Source: Flaviflexus massiliensis (lineage in GTDB: Bacteria > Actinomycetota > Actinomycetes > Actinomycetales > Actinomycetaceae). Taken from it: DNA of 64,000 bases. The notes under the pieces were generated by a model. That model saw only the letters and a program-made list of their open reading frames with translations, made no database searches and had not been told where the DNA came from. Shown here piece by piece: positions 38,200-48,211 of this stretch (its first letter is position 1; every line of letters starts with the position of its first letter). The position numbers were made by a program, and so were the translations under genes. Location of the stretch: positions 328,767-392,766 of the forward strand of contig NZ_LN831058.1 of assembly GCF_001375495.1 (NCBI RefSeq). Reading direction: 5' to 3'.

Positions 38200-39201
38200 G
38201 TGTCTCTCTTAACAGAAGCAGCCCGCGGAACGCGAGGCAAACGAGTACCCGTATGGTTCATGAGGCAGGCCGGGCGATCCCTCCCCGAGTATCGTTCCCT
38301 GAGGGAAGGCACGACAATGCTCGAAGCCTGCTTGAATCCGGAGATGGCGGCGGAGATCACGATGCAGCCGGTACGCCGTCACGGCGTTGACGGGGCCGTC
38401 TTCTTCTCCGATATTGTCACTCCCTTAAAAATTGCCGGCATCGATGTTGATATCAAGCCCGGGGTTGGCCCCGTCTTTGGTCATCCGATCCGCAGTTCTT
38501 CAGATATCGATGAGCTTGTTGCCCACGAGTTCATCGACTCCCCGGAGATCCGCAAGGCTGTCGAAATCTGCGTGAACGAACTGGACGTACCTGTTCTTGG
38601 GTTTGGTGGGGCACCGTTCACCCTGGCCGCCTACCTTGTTGAGGGGAAGCCCTCCCGGGATCACTTGGCAGCCCGCGCCCTCATGTATTCCGACCCCGAG
38701 TCGTGGGATCGACTCATGACGTGGGCGGCGGACATTACGGGACAGTTCCTCAAGATTCAGATCGAGGCGGGAGCCTCGATTGTGCAACTCTTCGATTCCT
38801 GGGCCGGTTCGCTCTCGCTCGCAACCTACGAGGAGAAGGTGCTTCCCTATTCCATGCGGGCACTCTCCTACGCCACGGTTCCCACAATCCACTTCGGCAC
38901 CGGCACGACCAGGATTCTGCCGCAAATGGCCAGCATCTCCGATGTTTTGGGTGTCGACTACCGGATTCGCCTCGACGAGGTGGCAAAGCTCGTCCCGAAC
39001 AAGCCGCTCCAGGGCAACATCGATCCCGCCTTCCTTTTCGCACCCTGGGAGGTGCTGCAGAAGCACATTGATGAGGTGATCGAGGCCGGGAAGGCAGCCC
39101 CCTCCCACATCCTCAACCTCGGCCACGGAGTCCCACCAAACACGGATCCGGATGTGCTGAGCCGAATCGTGGCCTACGTTCAGGGCAGGCTCGAGCCGTG
39201 A
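38200..39201 (+). CDS. hemE: Uroporphyrinogen III decarboxylase
   Basis: 333 residues with a GTG start. Family signatures PVWFMRQAGRSLPEYR and FGGAPFTLAAYLVEG are intact, and IVQLFDSWAGSLS and GNIDPAFLF follow. It produces coproporphyrinogen III for the oxidase encoded directly downstream with a 4-base overlap. Confidence 0.96.
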   Translation: MSLLTEAARGTRGKRVPVWFMRQAGRSLPEYRSLREGTTMLEACLNPEMAAEITMQPVRRHGVDGAVFFSDIVTPLKIAGIDVDIKPGVGPVFGHPIRSSSDIDELVAHEFIDSPEIRKAVEICVNELDVPVLGFGGAPFTLAAYLVEGKPSRDHLAARALMYSDPESWDRLMTWAADITGQFLKIQIEAGASIVQLFDSWAGSLSLATYEEKVLPYSMRALSYATVPTIHFGTGTTRILPQMASISDVLGVDYRIRLDEVAKLVPNKPLQGNIDPAFLFAPWEVLQKHIDEVIEAGKAAPSHILNLGHGVPPNTDPDVLSRIVAYVQGRLEP

Positions 39202-40478
39202 CCATCGTGATCGGTGGCGGGCTCGCGGGCCTCGTCACCGCCCACCAGCTCGCTACGGCAGGTCGCCGCATCACCCTCATCGAAAAACGTTCCACCCTTG
39301 GTGGACTGATTGCCTCTGACACGATCGGCGGGGTCCGGGTCGACATCGGTGCCGAATCATTCGCCCGCAGGAACAGTGCTGTCACCGACTTTGTTCGCTC
39401 CCTCGGGCTAGAAACCCTCGTCCCTTCGGGGCGGTCGTGGATCTGGAACGGTAGCCCCCTCCTCATCCCGAAAGACACCTCTCTCGGCATCCCGGCTGAT
39501 CCGCACTCGCCCGAGATCAGAGAGATCCTCAAGGACCCCGACCGGGTGGCTGCCGACCTCACCCTCGATCCGAGTATCGGTGCGAGGGTTACGACGGTGG
39601 CTGAGCTGGTGGAGGCACGCATGGGAAGCGAAATCCTCGAACGTCTCGTGCGCCCCATCGCCACCGCCATCTACTCCACTGACCCCTCTCGGCTCGCCAT
39701 CAACCCACAACTCAAAGCCGACTTTGAGAGCACGGGAAGCCTCGCGAAGGCCGTAGCCAAGGGCCTGAGTGGCCCCGCGGTTGCCTCCGTCAGGGGTGGC
39801 ATGTTCCATCTCATTGACATGCTCGTTCGTGACCTAAAAGAATCGGGAGCACGGATCCTGACGGACACAGAAGCCACCGGCTTGTCCTACAGCTCCGGAG
39901 CCAAGGTCACAGCAGTAACAGCAGGTGAGGAGCAGATACTCACGGCGGAAAACATTGTGCTCGCAACCTCCATCACTCCCGCCATCGCCCTCCTCAACAA
40001 AGTCACGGACCTGGAACCGTTCACTGTCCCCACGGGCAAGCCCACCACCCACGTCACGCTCGTTCTTAACAGTGCAGAGCTCGATGGGGCGCCGCGCGGT
40101 TCGGGGATGCTGTGCGTGCCGGGCACGTCCCGCGCCAAGGCCCTCACTCACCTGAGTTGCAAATGGTCGTGGATGCGCGAGGTCACCGACAAGCATGCGG
40201 TCAGGGTTTCCTACGCCACCGGTAAACAGGTGAACGTGGATGATGCTCTGGCCGACATGAATGAGCTCATGGGAACCGGCATCGGTCCCGAGGCCATTGC
40301 CGGGTCCAAGACCGTCCGGTGGGGCAACGCCCTCACCCCATCCACACCCGGGCTTCGACAGCGGGCAGATTCGATCACCACCCCGGACTGGTTGCATGTG
40401 ACGGGAGCATGGCGGGCGGGAACGGGAGTCGCCTCCGTTATTCCCCACGCACTGCAGACCGCCGCGGCCCTCGCGTAG
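39198..40478 (+). CDS. cgoX: Coproporphyrinogen III oxidase, HemY/CgoX type
   Basis: 426-residue FAD enzyme. The dinucleotide fold is IVIGGGLAGLVTAHQLA at the very N-terminus and the C-terminal FAD motif is VTGAWRAGTGVASVIPHA. Because HemQ and the coproporphyrin ferrochelatase are adjacent, oxidation of coproporphyrinogen rather than protoporphyrinogen is expected. GTG start overlaps the hemE stop. Confidence 0.9.
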   Translation: MTIVIGGGLAGLVTAHQLATAGRRITLIEKRSTLGGLIASDTIGGVRVDIGAESFARRNSAVTDFVRSLGLETLVPSGRSWIWNGSPLLIPKDTSLGIPADPHSPEIREILKDPDRVAADLTLDPSIGARVTTVAELVEARMGSEILERLVRPIATAIYSTDPSRLAINPQLKADFESTGSLAKAVAKGLSGPAVASVRGGMFHLIDMLVRDLKESGARILTDTEATGLSYSSGAKVTAVTAGEEQILTAENIVLATSITPAIALLNKVTDLEPFTVPTGKPTTHVTLVLNSAELDGAPRGSGMLCVPGTSRAKALTHLSCKWSWMREVTDKHAVRVSYATGKQVNVDDALADMNELMGTGIGPEAIAGSKTVRWGNALTPSTPGLRQRADSITTPDWLHVTGAWRAGTGVASVIPHALQTAAALA

Positions 40479-40531
40479 TTCCCTTCAACTACATGCGTGG
40501 CTCACCATTCGAGCGGCACTGACCTGCGGGG

Positions 40532-41521
40532 CTACTGTCCTCGCCTGTGGACTTCGCTGATAATTTCTTCTCGATCCATGCCGGCACTTGTGAGGATGTG
40601 GAGGAGGATGCGGAGCTTCCGGCCCGTCAGGAAACCCCCAGGAATGATTCCGCGGGCAATCAGATCTTCTTCCGAACCCGGATAGGCGTAGCTGTGTTCC
40701 GTGGTGGAGCCGCTCCCCGTTCGCGTCACCATCGCAACCAACAGACCGTCAGTCACAAGTTGTTCGCACGCATCAGCAGTCCTCATGGAGAGGTGACCGA
40801 CACCGGAGGCTTCGATCACGAGAGCATGGGGGTTGGTCAGAGCTAGGCCGTATGCCCAGCGCCCTTCATCACCCAGCGGCGACTGAATGACCGGGATTTG
40901 TATTTCATGCGGGCCCGGCACGGGAAGTGCTGGGAAGGTGGTAGCGGGCTTGTACATGAGCCGCACACGACCTTCAACGATCCTGCCAATTGGGCCCCAG
41001 CCTGGTGACTGGAAGGCCGAAACTGCGGTCGAATGGGTCTTGCTAACGAGGCGTGCCAGGTGGATCGTGTCGTCGAGAACAACGAGAGTTCCCATGCCCC
41101 GTACGGCGGGATCGATTGCTGTGGCAATCGCGGCAAGGAGGTTGGCTGGTCCATCAGCACCGGGCAGGTTCGCTCCCCTCATCGCACCCGTGAGAACAAT
41201 TGGTTCTTCCCGGTCCCACAGAAGGTCAAGGAAGTAGGCGGTCTCCTCCAGAGTGTCCGTGCCGTGGGTCAGGACCACGCCAGCAGCCCCGCCATCCACC
41301 ATCTCCTTCGCGTAGTCGAGTGCGGCAAGGATGTGGCTGGGCAGGATCGAGGGTGAGGGCAGGTTGGCGAGGCTCCGGGATGTGACCTCCGCGAGCGCAT
41401 CAAGCCCGGGTACAGGGGCTAGGAGGTCTTCGGCATCGAGTGCGGGTGTGACGGCTCCCGTCTCGGTTGTGGTCATCGCAATCGTGCCGCCCAGGGCGCC
41501 TACGGAAACTAGTGGTTTCAT
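40532..41521 (-). CDS. ansA: L-asparaginase, bacterial type
   Basis: 329 residues from MKPLVSVGALGGTIAM at 41521, behind GAGGAG. The two catalytic Thr motifs are GALGGTIAM and VLTHGTDTLEETAYF; there is also GAMRGANLPGADGPANL. No signal peptide, so cytoplasmic. It is read opposite to its heme neighbours and separates hemE-cgoX from hemC-hemL, which looks like an intrusion into a heme cluster. Confidence 0.92.
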   Translation of the reverse strand: MKPLVSVGALGGTIAMTTTETGAVTPALDAEDLLAPVPGLDALAEVTSRSLANLPSPSILPSHILAALDYAKEMVDGGAAGVVLTHGTDTLEETAYFLDLLWDREEPIVLTGAMRGANLPGADGPANLLAAIATAIDPAVRGMGTLVVLDDTIHLARLVSKTHSTAVSAFQSPGWGPIGRIVEGRVRLMYKPATTFPALPVPGPHEIQIPVIQSPLGDEGRWAYGLALTNPHALVIEASGVGHLSMRTADACEQLVTDGLLVAMVTRTGSGSTTEHSYAYPGSEEDLIARGIIPGGFLTGRKLRILLHILTSAGMDREEIISEVHRRGQ

Positions 41522-41704
41522 TGTTTTATCTGCTCCTCTTTTTGATTCCGCGGTGCCCAATGTGGTGGGGCGTCAATGCCCAGGCGGGCACCGTCTAAGC
41601 CCGCCATCCCGCCCATCATAGCCATCAGCAGCCTGCTCCCGGCGCGGTTCTTACGGTCTTTCTACCCTCGTGGCGGTCCCGGTGGGGTGCGTATGATGGC
41701 AGGC

Positions 41705-42571
41705 ATGAGTGTACTTCGAGTTGGTTCCAGAACATCCGATCTTGCCGTCGCACAGGCCTCTGCCGCGGCGCAGGAGATCGTTGATAAGAATCCGGAACTG
41801 ACCGGGTTTGAGATTGTTGGGGTCACGACGAAGGGTGACACGGATCGGGGCTCTCTCAAAGAGATTGGTGGGACCGGGCTCTTCACATCTGCGGTGCGGG
41901 ACGCTCTCATTGCTGGCGAATGCGATATTGCGATCCATTCGGCCAAGGACTTACCCGCGCTCGACCATCCTGAACTGTCGATGTTCTTCCCTGTTCGCGA
42001 GAGCGCTCACGACGTGTTTGTGGGGCACACGGACTACCGAGGCATGCCCTACGGTGCAAAGGTTGGCACGGGTTCGCCGCGCCGGGCAGCCCAGCTTCGC
42101 CACTTCCAACGCGATATCCAGATCGTTGATATCCGGGGCAATGTGCCAACCCGGCTCAGCCGCATCCACAAGGATCTCGATGGCGTCATCCTTGCAAGGG
42201 CAGGGCTGGACCGGCTGGGGATTGATACTGGCCAGGACCTGCCGTACGAGGTCATGGTGCCCGCCGCCGGGCAGGGCGCCCTGGCGATCGAAACCGTCAA
42301 GGGCTCCCCATGGGAGGCAATGGTCGAAAAGGTTGACGACCACACGACGAGGCTGGAAATGATTGCGGAACGGACATTCATGGCCGCCCTCGGTGCCGGC
42401 TGTTCCACCCCGATCGGGGTGCTCGGCGAATCCACCGGAAAGACGGTGGCCCTGCATGCGCGCTACACGGGGGAAGGCTCCAAGATCGAGATCCGCCGGA
42501 GCTCGAACAACCCGGTCACGCTCGCGGAGGGCTTGGCGGAGGAGTTTAAGAAGCGCGGTGTGCGGCCATGA
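41705..42571 (+). CDS. hemC: Porphobilinogen deaminase (hydroxymethylbilane synthase)
   Basis: 288 residues from MSVLRVGSRTSDLAVAQ at 41705. Substrate-binding IAIHSAKDLPA and GSPRRAAQL are present, and the dipyrromethane cofactor Cys lies in ALGAGCSTPIGV. First gene of hemC-hemD-hemB-hemL-sir2; its stop overlaps hemD by ATGA. The frame upstream of 41705 is not conserved-looking. Confidence 0.95.
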   Translation: MSVLRVGSRTSDLAVAQASAAAQEIVDKNPELTGFEIVGVTTKGDTDRGSLKEIGGTGLFTSAVRDALIAGECDIAIHSAKDLPALDHPELSMFFPVRESAHDVFVGHTDYRGMPYGAKVGTGSPRRAAQLRHFQRDIQIVDIRGNVPTRLSRIHKDLDGVILARAGLDRLGIDTGQDLPYEVMVPAAGQGALAIETVKGSPWEAMVEKVDDHTTRLEMIAERTFMAALGAGCSTPIGVLGESTGKTVALHARYTGEGSKIEIRRSSNNPVTLAEGLAEEFKKRGVRP

Positions 42572-43230
42572 GGGTCGCCATCACCCGGACCCGCTCGCCC
42601 CTGACGGACGGGTGGCTGGCGATCCCAGTGACCTCACGAACCCCCATTGAATCCGGCCTGCACGCACTGAAGGAGGTGCTCTCCTCCTGCGAGGACGGCA
42701 CCTGGCTTGCCGTGACTTCACCGCATACGTTCCCGGTTCTTCGCGCCGCTGGGATCACAATCCCCGCGGGTGTGCGGATCGCCTGCGTTGGTGACGCAAC
42801 CGCGCGGTTCTCTCCCCGTACCCCGGACTTTATTGGTCCCCCTCCCGCGAGCGCCCAGTCTTTTTTTGACGCAGTCCCTGCCGGCCGCGGCAGGGTCGTG
42901 TTTCCTTCTTCGAACCAGGCCTCACAGGTACTGGAGGTGGGCCTTCGAGAGAAGGGCTACTCGGTTGATCGCTTCGACATCTATGCCACCGAGGCGGATC
43001 CGGGTGGGGTCAGGAGGCTCGCTTCAGGGAATGCTGAAGTCATCATCGTGACTGCCTCGAGCGCAGCACTTGCCATTGCCGATCACTGGCCCAGCGGCGC
43101 CGCCCTACCCCCGCTTATTGCTCTTGGCGAGCCGACCGCCCACACTCTGCAATCGGCGGGGATTCCCGCCGACCAGGTTTCCCCCACACCGGATCGGGCA
43201 GGTTTGGAAGCCTGCCTTGAAAGGATCTGA
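42568..43230 (+). CDS. hemD: Uroporphyrinogen III synthase
   Basis: 220 residues, a little short for this variable family. The two-lobed pattern is visible: [13 protein letters not shown] in the first lobe and [17 protein letters not shown] and [17 protein letters not shown] in the second. Operon position between hemC and hemB supports the call. Confidence 0.88.
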   Translation: MRVAITRTRSPLTDGWLAIPVTSRTPIESGLHALKEVLSSCEDGTWLAVTSPHTFPVLRAAGITIPAGVRIACVGDATARFSPRTPDFIGPPPASAQSFFDAVPAGRGRVVFPSSNQASQVLEVGLREKGYSVDRFDIYATEADPGGVRRLASGNAEVIIVTASSAALAIADHWPSGAALPPLIALGEPTAHTLQSAGIPADQVSPTPDRAGLEACLERI

Positions 43231-43231
43231 C

Positions 43232-44203
43232 ATGCGCCCACGCCCCAGACGCTTACGGACCACCCCTGCCATGCGCTCCATGGTTCAAGAAACCGGCTAT
43301 ACGGCCGGCAATCTTGTTCTTCCCATGTTTGTTCGGGAGGGCATTGCAGAACCGGAGCCCATTGCTTCCATGCCCGGCGTGTACCAGCACACCCTGGAAT
43401 CTCTCGTACGGGAGGCCCGCAGGGCGGTCGACGCTGGAGTGGGTGGCATCATGCTGTTTGGTGTTCCCGAGAAGCACGACGCGACCGGTTCGGCCGGCGT
43501 GGATCCGAATGGGATCCTCAACGTGGGTCTGAGGGCACTGCGTGACGAACTCGGTGACGAGGCGGTCATCATCGCCGACCTGTGCTTGGACGAGTTCACG
43601 GACCACGGTCACTGCGGTGTGCTAGCCGCAGATGGCACGGTCGACAACGATGCGACACTGGAGATCTATCGGGAGATGGCGGTGGTGCAGGCCAAGTCCG
43701 GTGCCCACATGCTCGGACTGTCGGGAATGATGGATGGTCAGGTTGCTGCCTGCCGGGATGCGCTTGACGAGGCCGGGTACCCGAACGTGTCGATCCTCGC
43801 CTACTCCGCCAAGTACGCCTCCGCCTATTACGGCCCTTTCCGTGAGGCTGTCGACAGTCAGCTCAAGGGCGATCGCCGCACGTATCAGATGGACGTGGCG
43901 AACCGGACCGAGGGGCTACGCGAGGCCCTGCTCGACATTGAGGAAGGGGCCGATGTTGTCATGGTGAAACCGGCTGGGTCCTACCTTGATGTCCTCTCCG
44001 ACGTTGCGCAGACATCGACTGTGCCCGTTGCGGCATACCAGGTGTCGGGGGAGTACGCGATGATCGAGGCCGCTGCCGAGCGTGGCTGGTTGGATCGCGA
44101 GCGCACGATCGCCGAATCGGTGGCCGCGATTGCTCGTGCCGGCGCCACGATCATTTGCACCTATTGGGCCACGGAGTTGGCAGAAAGGATGAAGAGTGTC
44201 TGA
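43232..44203 (+). CDS. hemB: Porphobilinogen synthase (delta-aminolevulinate dehydratase)
   Basis: 323 residues from [17 protein letters not shown]. Schiff-base lysines fall in [17 protein letters not shown] and [14 protein letters not shown]. The metal site [14 protein letters not shown] has Cys/His as in Mg/Zn hybrid enzymes. It starts one base after the hemD stop. The long in-frame upstream extension overlaps hemD and is a shadow. Confidence 0.95.
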   Translation: MRPRPRRLRTTPAMRSMVQETGYTAGNLVLPMFVREGIAEPEPIASMPGVYQHTLESLVREARRAVDAGVGGIMLFGVPEKHDATGSAGVDPNGILNVGLRALRDELGDEAVIIADLCLDEFTDHGHCGVLAADGTVDNDATLEIYREMAVVQAKSGAHMLGLSGMMDGQVAACRDALDEAGYPNVSILAYSAKYASAYYGPFREAVDSQLKGDRRTYQMDVANRTEGLREALLDIEEGADVVMVKPAGSYLDVLSDVAQTSTVPVAAYQVSGEYAMIEAAAERGWLDRERTIAESVAAIARAGATIICTYWATELAERMKSV

Positions 44204-45479
44204 TCTTTTCACTCGCGCACAGGCCGTCATTCCCGGGGGTGTTGATTCTCCGGTCCGTGCTTTCGGATCCGTGGGTGGTGCACCCGTCTTCATTCATCGA
44301 GCTTCCGGGCCCCACGTGTACTCGGGCGACCGGCAGTTCATTGACCTCGTGGGATCGTGGGGGCCCGCCCTGCTGGGGCACGCTCATCCCCATGTCGTTG
44401 CTGCCGTTCAAGAAGCCGCGGCGCGCGGTCTTTCTTTCGGGGCACCAACGGAGGCCGAGGTGGAGCTCGCCGAACTCGTTATCGACCGCATTCCTCCGGT
44501 TGAGAAGATCAGGTTCGTGTCCACGGGCACGGAAGCTACGATGACGGCGATTCGGCTGGCACGGGGCTTCACGGGACGTGACCTCGTTGTGAAGTTCGCC
44601 GGCTGCTACCACGGTCACGAGGACTCCATGCTCGTGGCCGCCGGATCCGGTGTCGCAACCTTTGGCATGTCCTCCTCAGCGGGTGTCCCGAAGGGCACGG
44701 TCGAGGACACCGTGGTTCTCCCCTACAACGACAGGCAGGCGGTCACCGACCTGTTTGCTAGCTACGGCGACTGCATTGCCGCAATCATTACCGAGGCCGC
44801 CCCGGCGAACATGGGGCTGGTTCCTCCCCTTCCCGGATTCAATGCGTTCCTCAAGGACGAATGCGAGAAGGCCGGCGCCCTCCTCATTCTCGACGAGGTG
44901 CTGACCGGGTTCAGGCTCTCCAGGAGCGGCATGTGGGGCATCGACCAGGAGGTCCCCTACACCCCTGATCTCATGGCTTTCGGGAAGGTCATCGGTGGTG
45001 GCATGCCGATCGCTGCCCTTGGCGGCAGACAGGATGTGATGGACTATCTGGCACCGCTCGGTCCCGTCTATCAGGCCGGAACACTTTCCGGAAACCCTCT
45101 CGCAACTGCCGCCGGCATCGCCACCCTCACACTGGCAGACAATGCCGTGTACGAGAAGATCGATAGGGCTTCTGTCGCACTTTCGAATGGCTTCAGTGAA
45201 GCACTGACGAAGGAAGGCGTGGCGCATACGATCCAGCGGGTCGGATCCCTATTCTCGATCCTGTTCTCGGACAGGCCCGCCACGAACTATGACGAGGTTG
45301 CTACCCAGGACCAGTTCCGGTTCCCGCCCTTCTTCCACTCGCTCCTCGAGGATGGCATTCACCTCCCACCCTCGGTCTTCGAGGCCTACTTCGTGTCCGT
45401 AACTCACGATGATGCGATCATCGACCAGATCCTTGAGGCAGCTCCGAAAGCCGCGCGGGCGGCAGCAAGGGCGTCCTGA
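44196..45479 (+). CDS. hemL: Glutamate-1-semialdehyde 2,1-aminomutase
   Basis: 427-residue PLP enzyme that makes 5-aminolevulinate after Hem[34 protein letters not shown] and the PLP lysine motif [19 protein letters not shown] are present. GTG start overlaps hemB by 8 bases. A segment of this gene (about 45236-45279) reappears, with errors, inside the adapter artefact at 46650-46689. Confidence 0.95.
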   Translation: MSDLFTRAQAVIPGGVDSPVRAFGSVGGAPVFIHRASGPHVYSGDRQFIDLVGSWGPALLGHAHPHVVAAVQEAAARGLSFGAPTEAEVELAELVIDRIPPVEKIRFVSTGTEATMTAIRLARGFTGRDLVVKFAGCYHGHEDSMLVAAGSGVATFGMSSSAGVPKGTVEDTVVLPYNDRQAVTDLFASYGDCIAAIITEAAPANMGLVPPLPGFNAFLKDECEKAGALLILDEVLTGFRLSRSGMWGIDQEVPYTPDLMAFGKVIGGGMPIAALGGRQDVMDYLAPLGPVYQAGTLSGNPLATAAGIATLTLADNAVYEKIDRASVALSNGFSEALTKEGVAHTIQRVGSLFSILFSDRPATNYDEVATQDQFRFPPFFHSLLEDGIHLPPSVFEAYFVSVTHDDAIIDQILEAAPKAARAAARAS

Positions 45480-46301
45480 ATGTCGGTGGAGGACCTGACC
45501 GAGCTCATCGCCGGCGGGGGCGTCGTTGCCGTGACCGGGGCCGGCCTCTCGACGGGGGCCGGCCTGCCGGACTATCGGGGTAGCGGCGGCGCAGAGGCAC
45601 CCAGTGTCGACTACGACATGTTCATCTCCTCCCCCATGTGGCAACGCTGGGTGTGGCAGCGCAACCAAGAGTCCTGGAAGGCACTCGAAGCACTGCCGCC
45701 TTCGCGGGGGCACGAGATCTTGGCCGGATGGGAACGGGAAGGAATCATTCTCGGCACCGCCACCCAGAACGTTGACGGCCTCCACTTCAAAGCCGGGTCG
45801 GAAAAGGTAGCGGAGATGCACGGGTCATTCACCCGCGTTGTCTGTCTCCACTGCGAAACAATCACCCCGCGGAGCGAACTCGATGCTCGGCTACGCGAAC
45901 TCAATCCCAACACGAAAGACGACCCTGATCCGAAGAACGTGGCGATCCTGGCCGAGGCCCAGCCAGAAGAGGCGAAGCGCTCAACGTTTAAGGTAGCACC
46001 CTGCGACAGGTGCGGAGGCCCCCTCAAGCCTGACATCGTCTTCTTCGGTGATGGCGTGCACGCCATCGATCAAGCCTTCGACTATGCCCGGGAGGCACGC
46101 ACCCTCCTCGTGCTGGGAACTAGCTTGAAGGTGATGACTGGCATGTGGGTCGTCACCCAGGGCCTCTCCTCGGGAGCCGACCTCGCGATTATCAATAAAG
46201 GGCCAACTGTGGCGGATCGCATGGCCGACATTCGACTCAATTCCCCGATCGACAGCACACTGGAAGAGATCAACCAGCGTCTTAACGGAAGCCACAAATA
46301 G
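45480..46301 (+). CDS. Sir2-family NAD-dependent protein deacylase
   Basis: 273 residues. NAD-binding VAVTGAGLSTGAGLPDYRG, catalytic TQNVDGLHFKAGS and MHGSFTRVVCLHC, with the zinc Cys set CLHC...CDRCGG. It begins on the base after the hemL stop, so it is translated with the heme operon. A link to heme or tRNA-derived precursor supply is unproved. Confidence 0.92.
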   Translation: MSVEDLTELIAGGGVVAVTGAGLSTGAGLPDYRGSGGAEAPSVDYDMFISSPMWQRWVWQRNQESWKALEALPPSRGHEILAGWEREGIILGTATQNVDGLHFKAGSEKVAEMHGSFTRVVCLHCETITPRSELDARLRELNPNTKDDPDPKNVAILAEAQPEEAKRSTFKVAPCDRCGGPLKPDIVFFGDGVHAIDQAFDYAREARTLLVLGTSLKVMTGMWVVTQGLSSGADLAIINKGPTVADRMADIRLNSPIDSTLEEINQRLNGSHK

Positions 46302-46317
46302 CGTCCGAAAAACTCAA

Positions 46318-46354
46318 AGTGGGAGGCACCGGACCTCATCCGGTGCCTCCCACT
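46318..46354 (+). terminator. Terminator of the hemC-sir2 operon
   Basis: A perfect 15-bp stem, AGTGGGAGGCACCGG with its exact complement, loop of 7, then CATTCATTCAGTTTTATTC. Confidence 0.92.
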
Positions 46355-46429
46355 CATTCATTCAGTTTTATTCACTTGTGCATCACGGCTGCGAGCACTC
46401 GCGTCAGAGAAGTGCGGGGCACAGCGCCC

Positions 46430-47138
46430 TTAGTCAGCCGAGTCAGCAGACGGTGCCGAGTAACCGGAGTCTGCCGACGGAGCGGAAACTGCGGACTGAG
46501 CCGACACCGGTGACAGAGCCGAGTGGACGGGTGCGGGGGCGGCCTTCACCGGAGCAGGCGCAGGAGCCGGGGCCGGAGCGGTACGTGCGGGTGAAGGAGC
46601 AGGCGCAGGAGATGGCTCTTATAAACATCTAGATGGGGAGAAGAGACAGACGAAGCGGGTCGGATCCAGAGTCTCGATCCTGTTCACGGAGATCGGAAGA
46701 GCACACGTTCACCGGAGCAGGCGCAGGAGCCGGGGCCGGAGCGGTACGTGCGGGTGCCGGAGCAGGCGCAGGAGCGGTGCGTGCAGGTGCCGGTGCGGTC
46801 GAGGGTGCTGACGGTGCAGAGACCGCGGACTGTGCGGAAACCGGTGAGGGTGCAGAGACTGCAGTCTGTGCAGACTTCGGGCTCTGAGCGGAGACTGCGG
46901 AGACGGTGGTCTGAGCCGAAGGTGAGGACTGAGCGGACTGGGTGGACTGTGCCGAGACGGTCGTCTGTGCCGAGGGCATGGTCTGGGCGGTCTGGGTTGA
47001 GTGGGCCGACTTGTTCTCCTGCTGAATCTGGGCCGGACGTACAACGTCATCGCCCTGGTCTGCGACAGCCAGTCCGGTGCCAGCAAAGATGGTAAGGACG
47101 CCGAAGGTTCCGGTTGCGATCCAAAGCTTGTTCGACAT
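46430..47138 (-). CDS. Exported Ala/Pro/Ser/Gln repeat protein (interrupted by assembly artefact)
   Basis: MSNKLWIATGTFGVLTIFAG is a signal or anchor sequence behind AAGGAG. A low-complexity SAQTTVSAQS region and PAPAPARTAP repeats follow, suggesting a cell-wall-spanning or surface protein. The true C-terminus lies at 46430-46610 (ends SADSGYSAPSADSAD, TAA at 46432-46430) in the correct frame. Between the halves, 46612-46708 is adapter-derived and makes the deposited frame end falsely in VNVCSSDL. A 49-base stretch is present on both sides (46544-46592 and 46708-46756), probably one or two genuine repeats. Length as given is unreliable. Confidence 0.7.
46612..46708. other. Sequencing-adapter chimera (assembly artefact)
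   Basis: 46612-46630 matches the Nextera mosaic end at 16 of 19 bases, and 46631-46649 matches its reverse complement with three T-to-G changes. 46650-46689 is a degraded copy of part of hemL. 46690-46708 is AGATCGGAAGAGCACACGT, an exact 19-base match to the TruSeq adapter as I recall it. None of this is biological. Confidence 0.95.
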
Positions 47139-47602
47139 GATGTTCTCCTTTTTCGTTACTTCCCTGGAAGCTTGTCTGCTTCCCTTGATGACTCAAGTAA
47201 ACAAAGGCCAAATGAAGTGGAAAGGAAATGAAGATGAGAGACCTTTCATCTCCTCTCATCTCGTCTCATGTGGCACCAGAACCTAACTCTGGCGCTCGCC
47301 GACAACGCCGTCATATCCACGTTTCACGGATGGCAAGTGTTTGTTCGTGACAGATGGGGAGAATATTGGAAATCTCAAGAAAGAGTTGCACACCACAGGA
47401 AAAGTAGCTCCTTTTGCCATGTCGAAACGCTTCCTTCGCTCCGGAAGAACCGAATTCTCATGTTGCGTTGAGGTCTGGGATGGCCGTGAACGTAACCGAG
47501 TAGCGGCAAGAAGAAGCCCGCCCGATGGGGCGGGCTCTGAGTTCCGCACAAGGTTCAGTTGAGGCTTGCTGGCCTACTAACTGCCAATAATTTCGCGACT
47601 TT
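47139..47602. other. Intergenic region with trmH-side terminator
   Basis: 464 bases without a supported gene. It contains the hairpin at 47515-47536. The promoter of the repeat-protein gene must be near 47160-47250. Confidence 0.45.
47515..47536 (-). terminator. Terminator of the SpoU methyltransferase gene
   Basis: AGCCCGCCC and GGGCGGGCT pair around a 4-base loop; leftwards it runs into TCTTCTT. Confidence 0.8.
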
Positions 47603-48211
47603 CTAGGAAGGTTGGGCGGTGCCGTACTGGTGGGTGACGGACCAGGAGTGGATGGCAATGGCTGCAGCGGCGGCAACATTCATTGACCGAGTCGACCCAT
47701 ACATGGGAATCTGTCGTACCTGCTGGCAGGCGGCCAGGAGCTCTTGGGAGATGCCGTTGGATTCTTGTCCAAAGACGAGGATGGAACGCTCGGGAAGAGG
47801 GCTTGCCTCAAGGTCTGTACATCCAGGCACGTTGTCGATTCCGACGATCGCGTAATCATTGTCTGTCGCCCACTGGGCCAGGACACCGGGTTCGGGTTGG
47901 TGGATGATGTCGAGGTAGCGGTCGGTCACCATGGCGCCCCGCCGGTTCCAGCGGCGCCTGCCAACAATGTGCACTCCCCCAACGTTGAACGCATTGCCGG
48001 TGCGGACGATGGAACCGATGTTGAGATCGTGTTCGAGATTCTCGATGGCAATGTGGAGGGCGGCACGCGTGCGGTCAAGATCTTCCCTGATCGCGTCCAC
48101 GGTCCACATGCGGTACTTGTCGACAACGTTGCGAGTATCGCCATTCTCGAGCAGATCCGGGTCGTGACGGGGGTCGACCCCGGCAGAACCGGGGCCGAGC
48201 TCGTCTGTCAT
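47603..48211 (-). CDS. SpoU/TrmH-family RNA 2'-O-methyltransferase
   Basis: 202-residue SPOUT enzyme. Motif 1 is NIGSIVRTGNAFNVGGV; the SAM-binding knot is ILVFGQESNGIS and MNVAAAAAIAIHSW. The target (tRNA or rRNA) cannot be told from sequence. Its start overlaps the end of the lemA-like gene by 4 bases. Confidence 0.88.
   Translation of the reverse strand: MTDELGPGSAGVDPRHDPDLLENGDTRNVVDKYRMWTVDAIREDLDRTRAALHIAIENLEHDLNIGSIVRTGNAFNVGGVHIVGRRRWNRRGAMVTDRYLDIIHQPEPGVLAQWATDNDYAIVGIDNVPGCTDLEASPLPERSILVFGQESNGISQELLAACQQVRQIPMYGSTRSMNVAAAAAIAIHSWSVTHQYGTAQPS

Noticed and set aside
47458..47500. Peptide RYSVTFTA resembling the end of the tandem lipoproteins
   Set aside because: Only eight residues match, and a terminator and unrelated sequence precede it. 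A relic is possible but not supportable.
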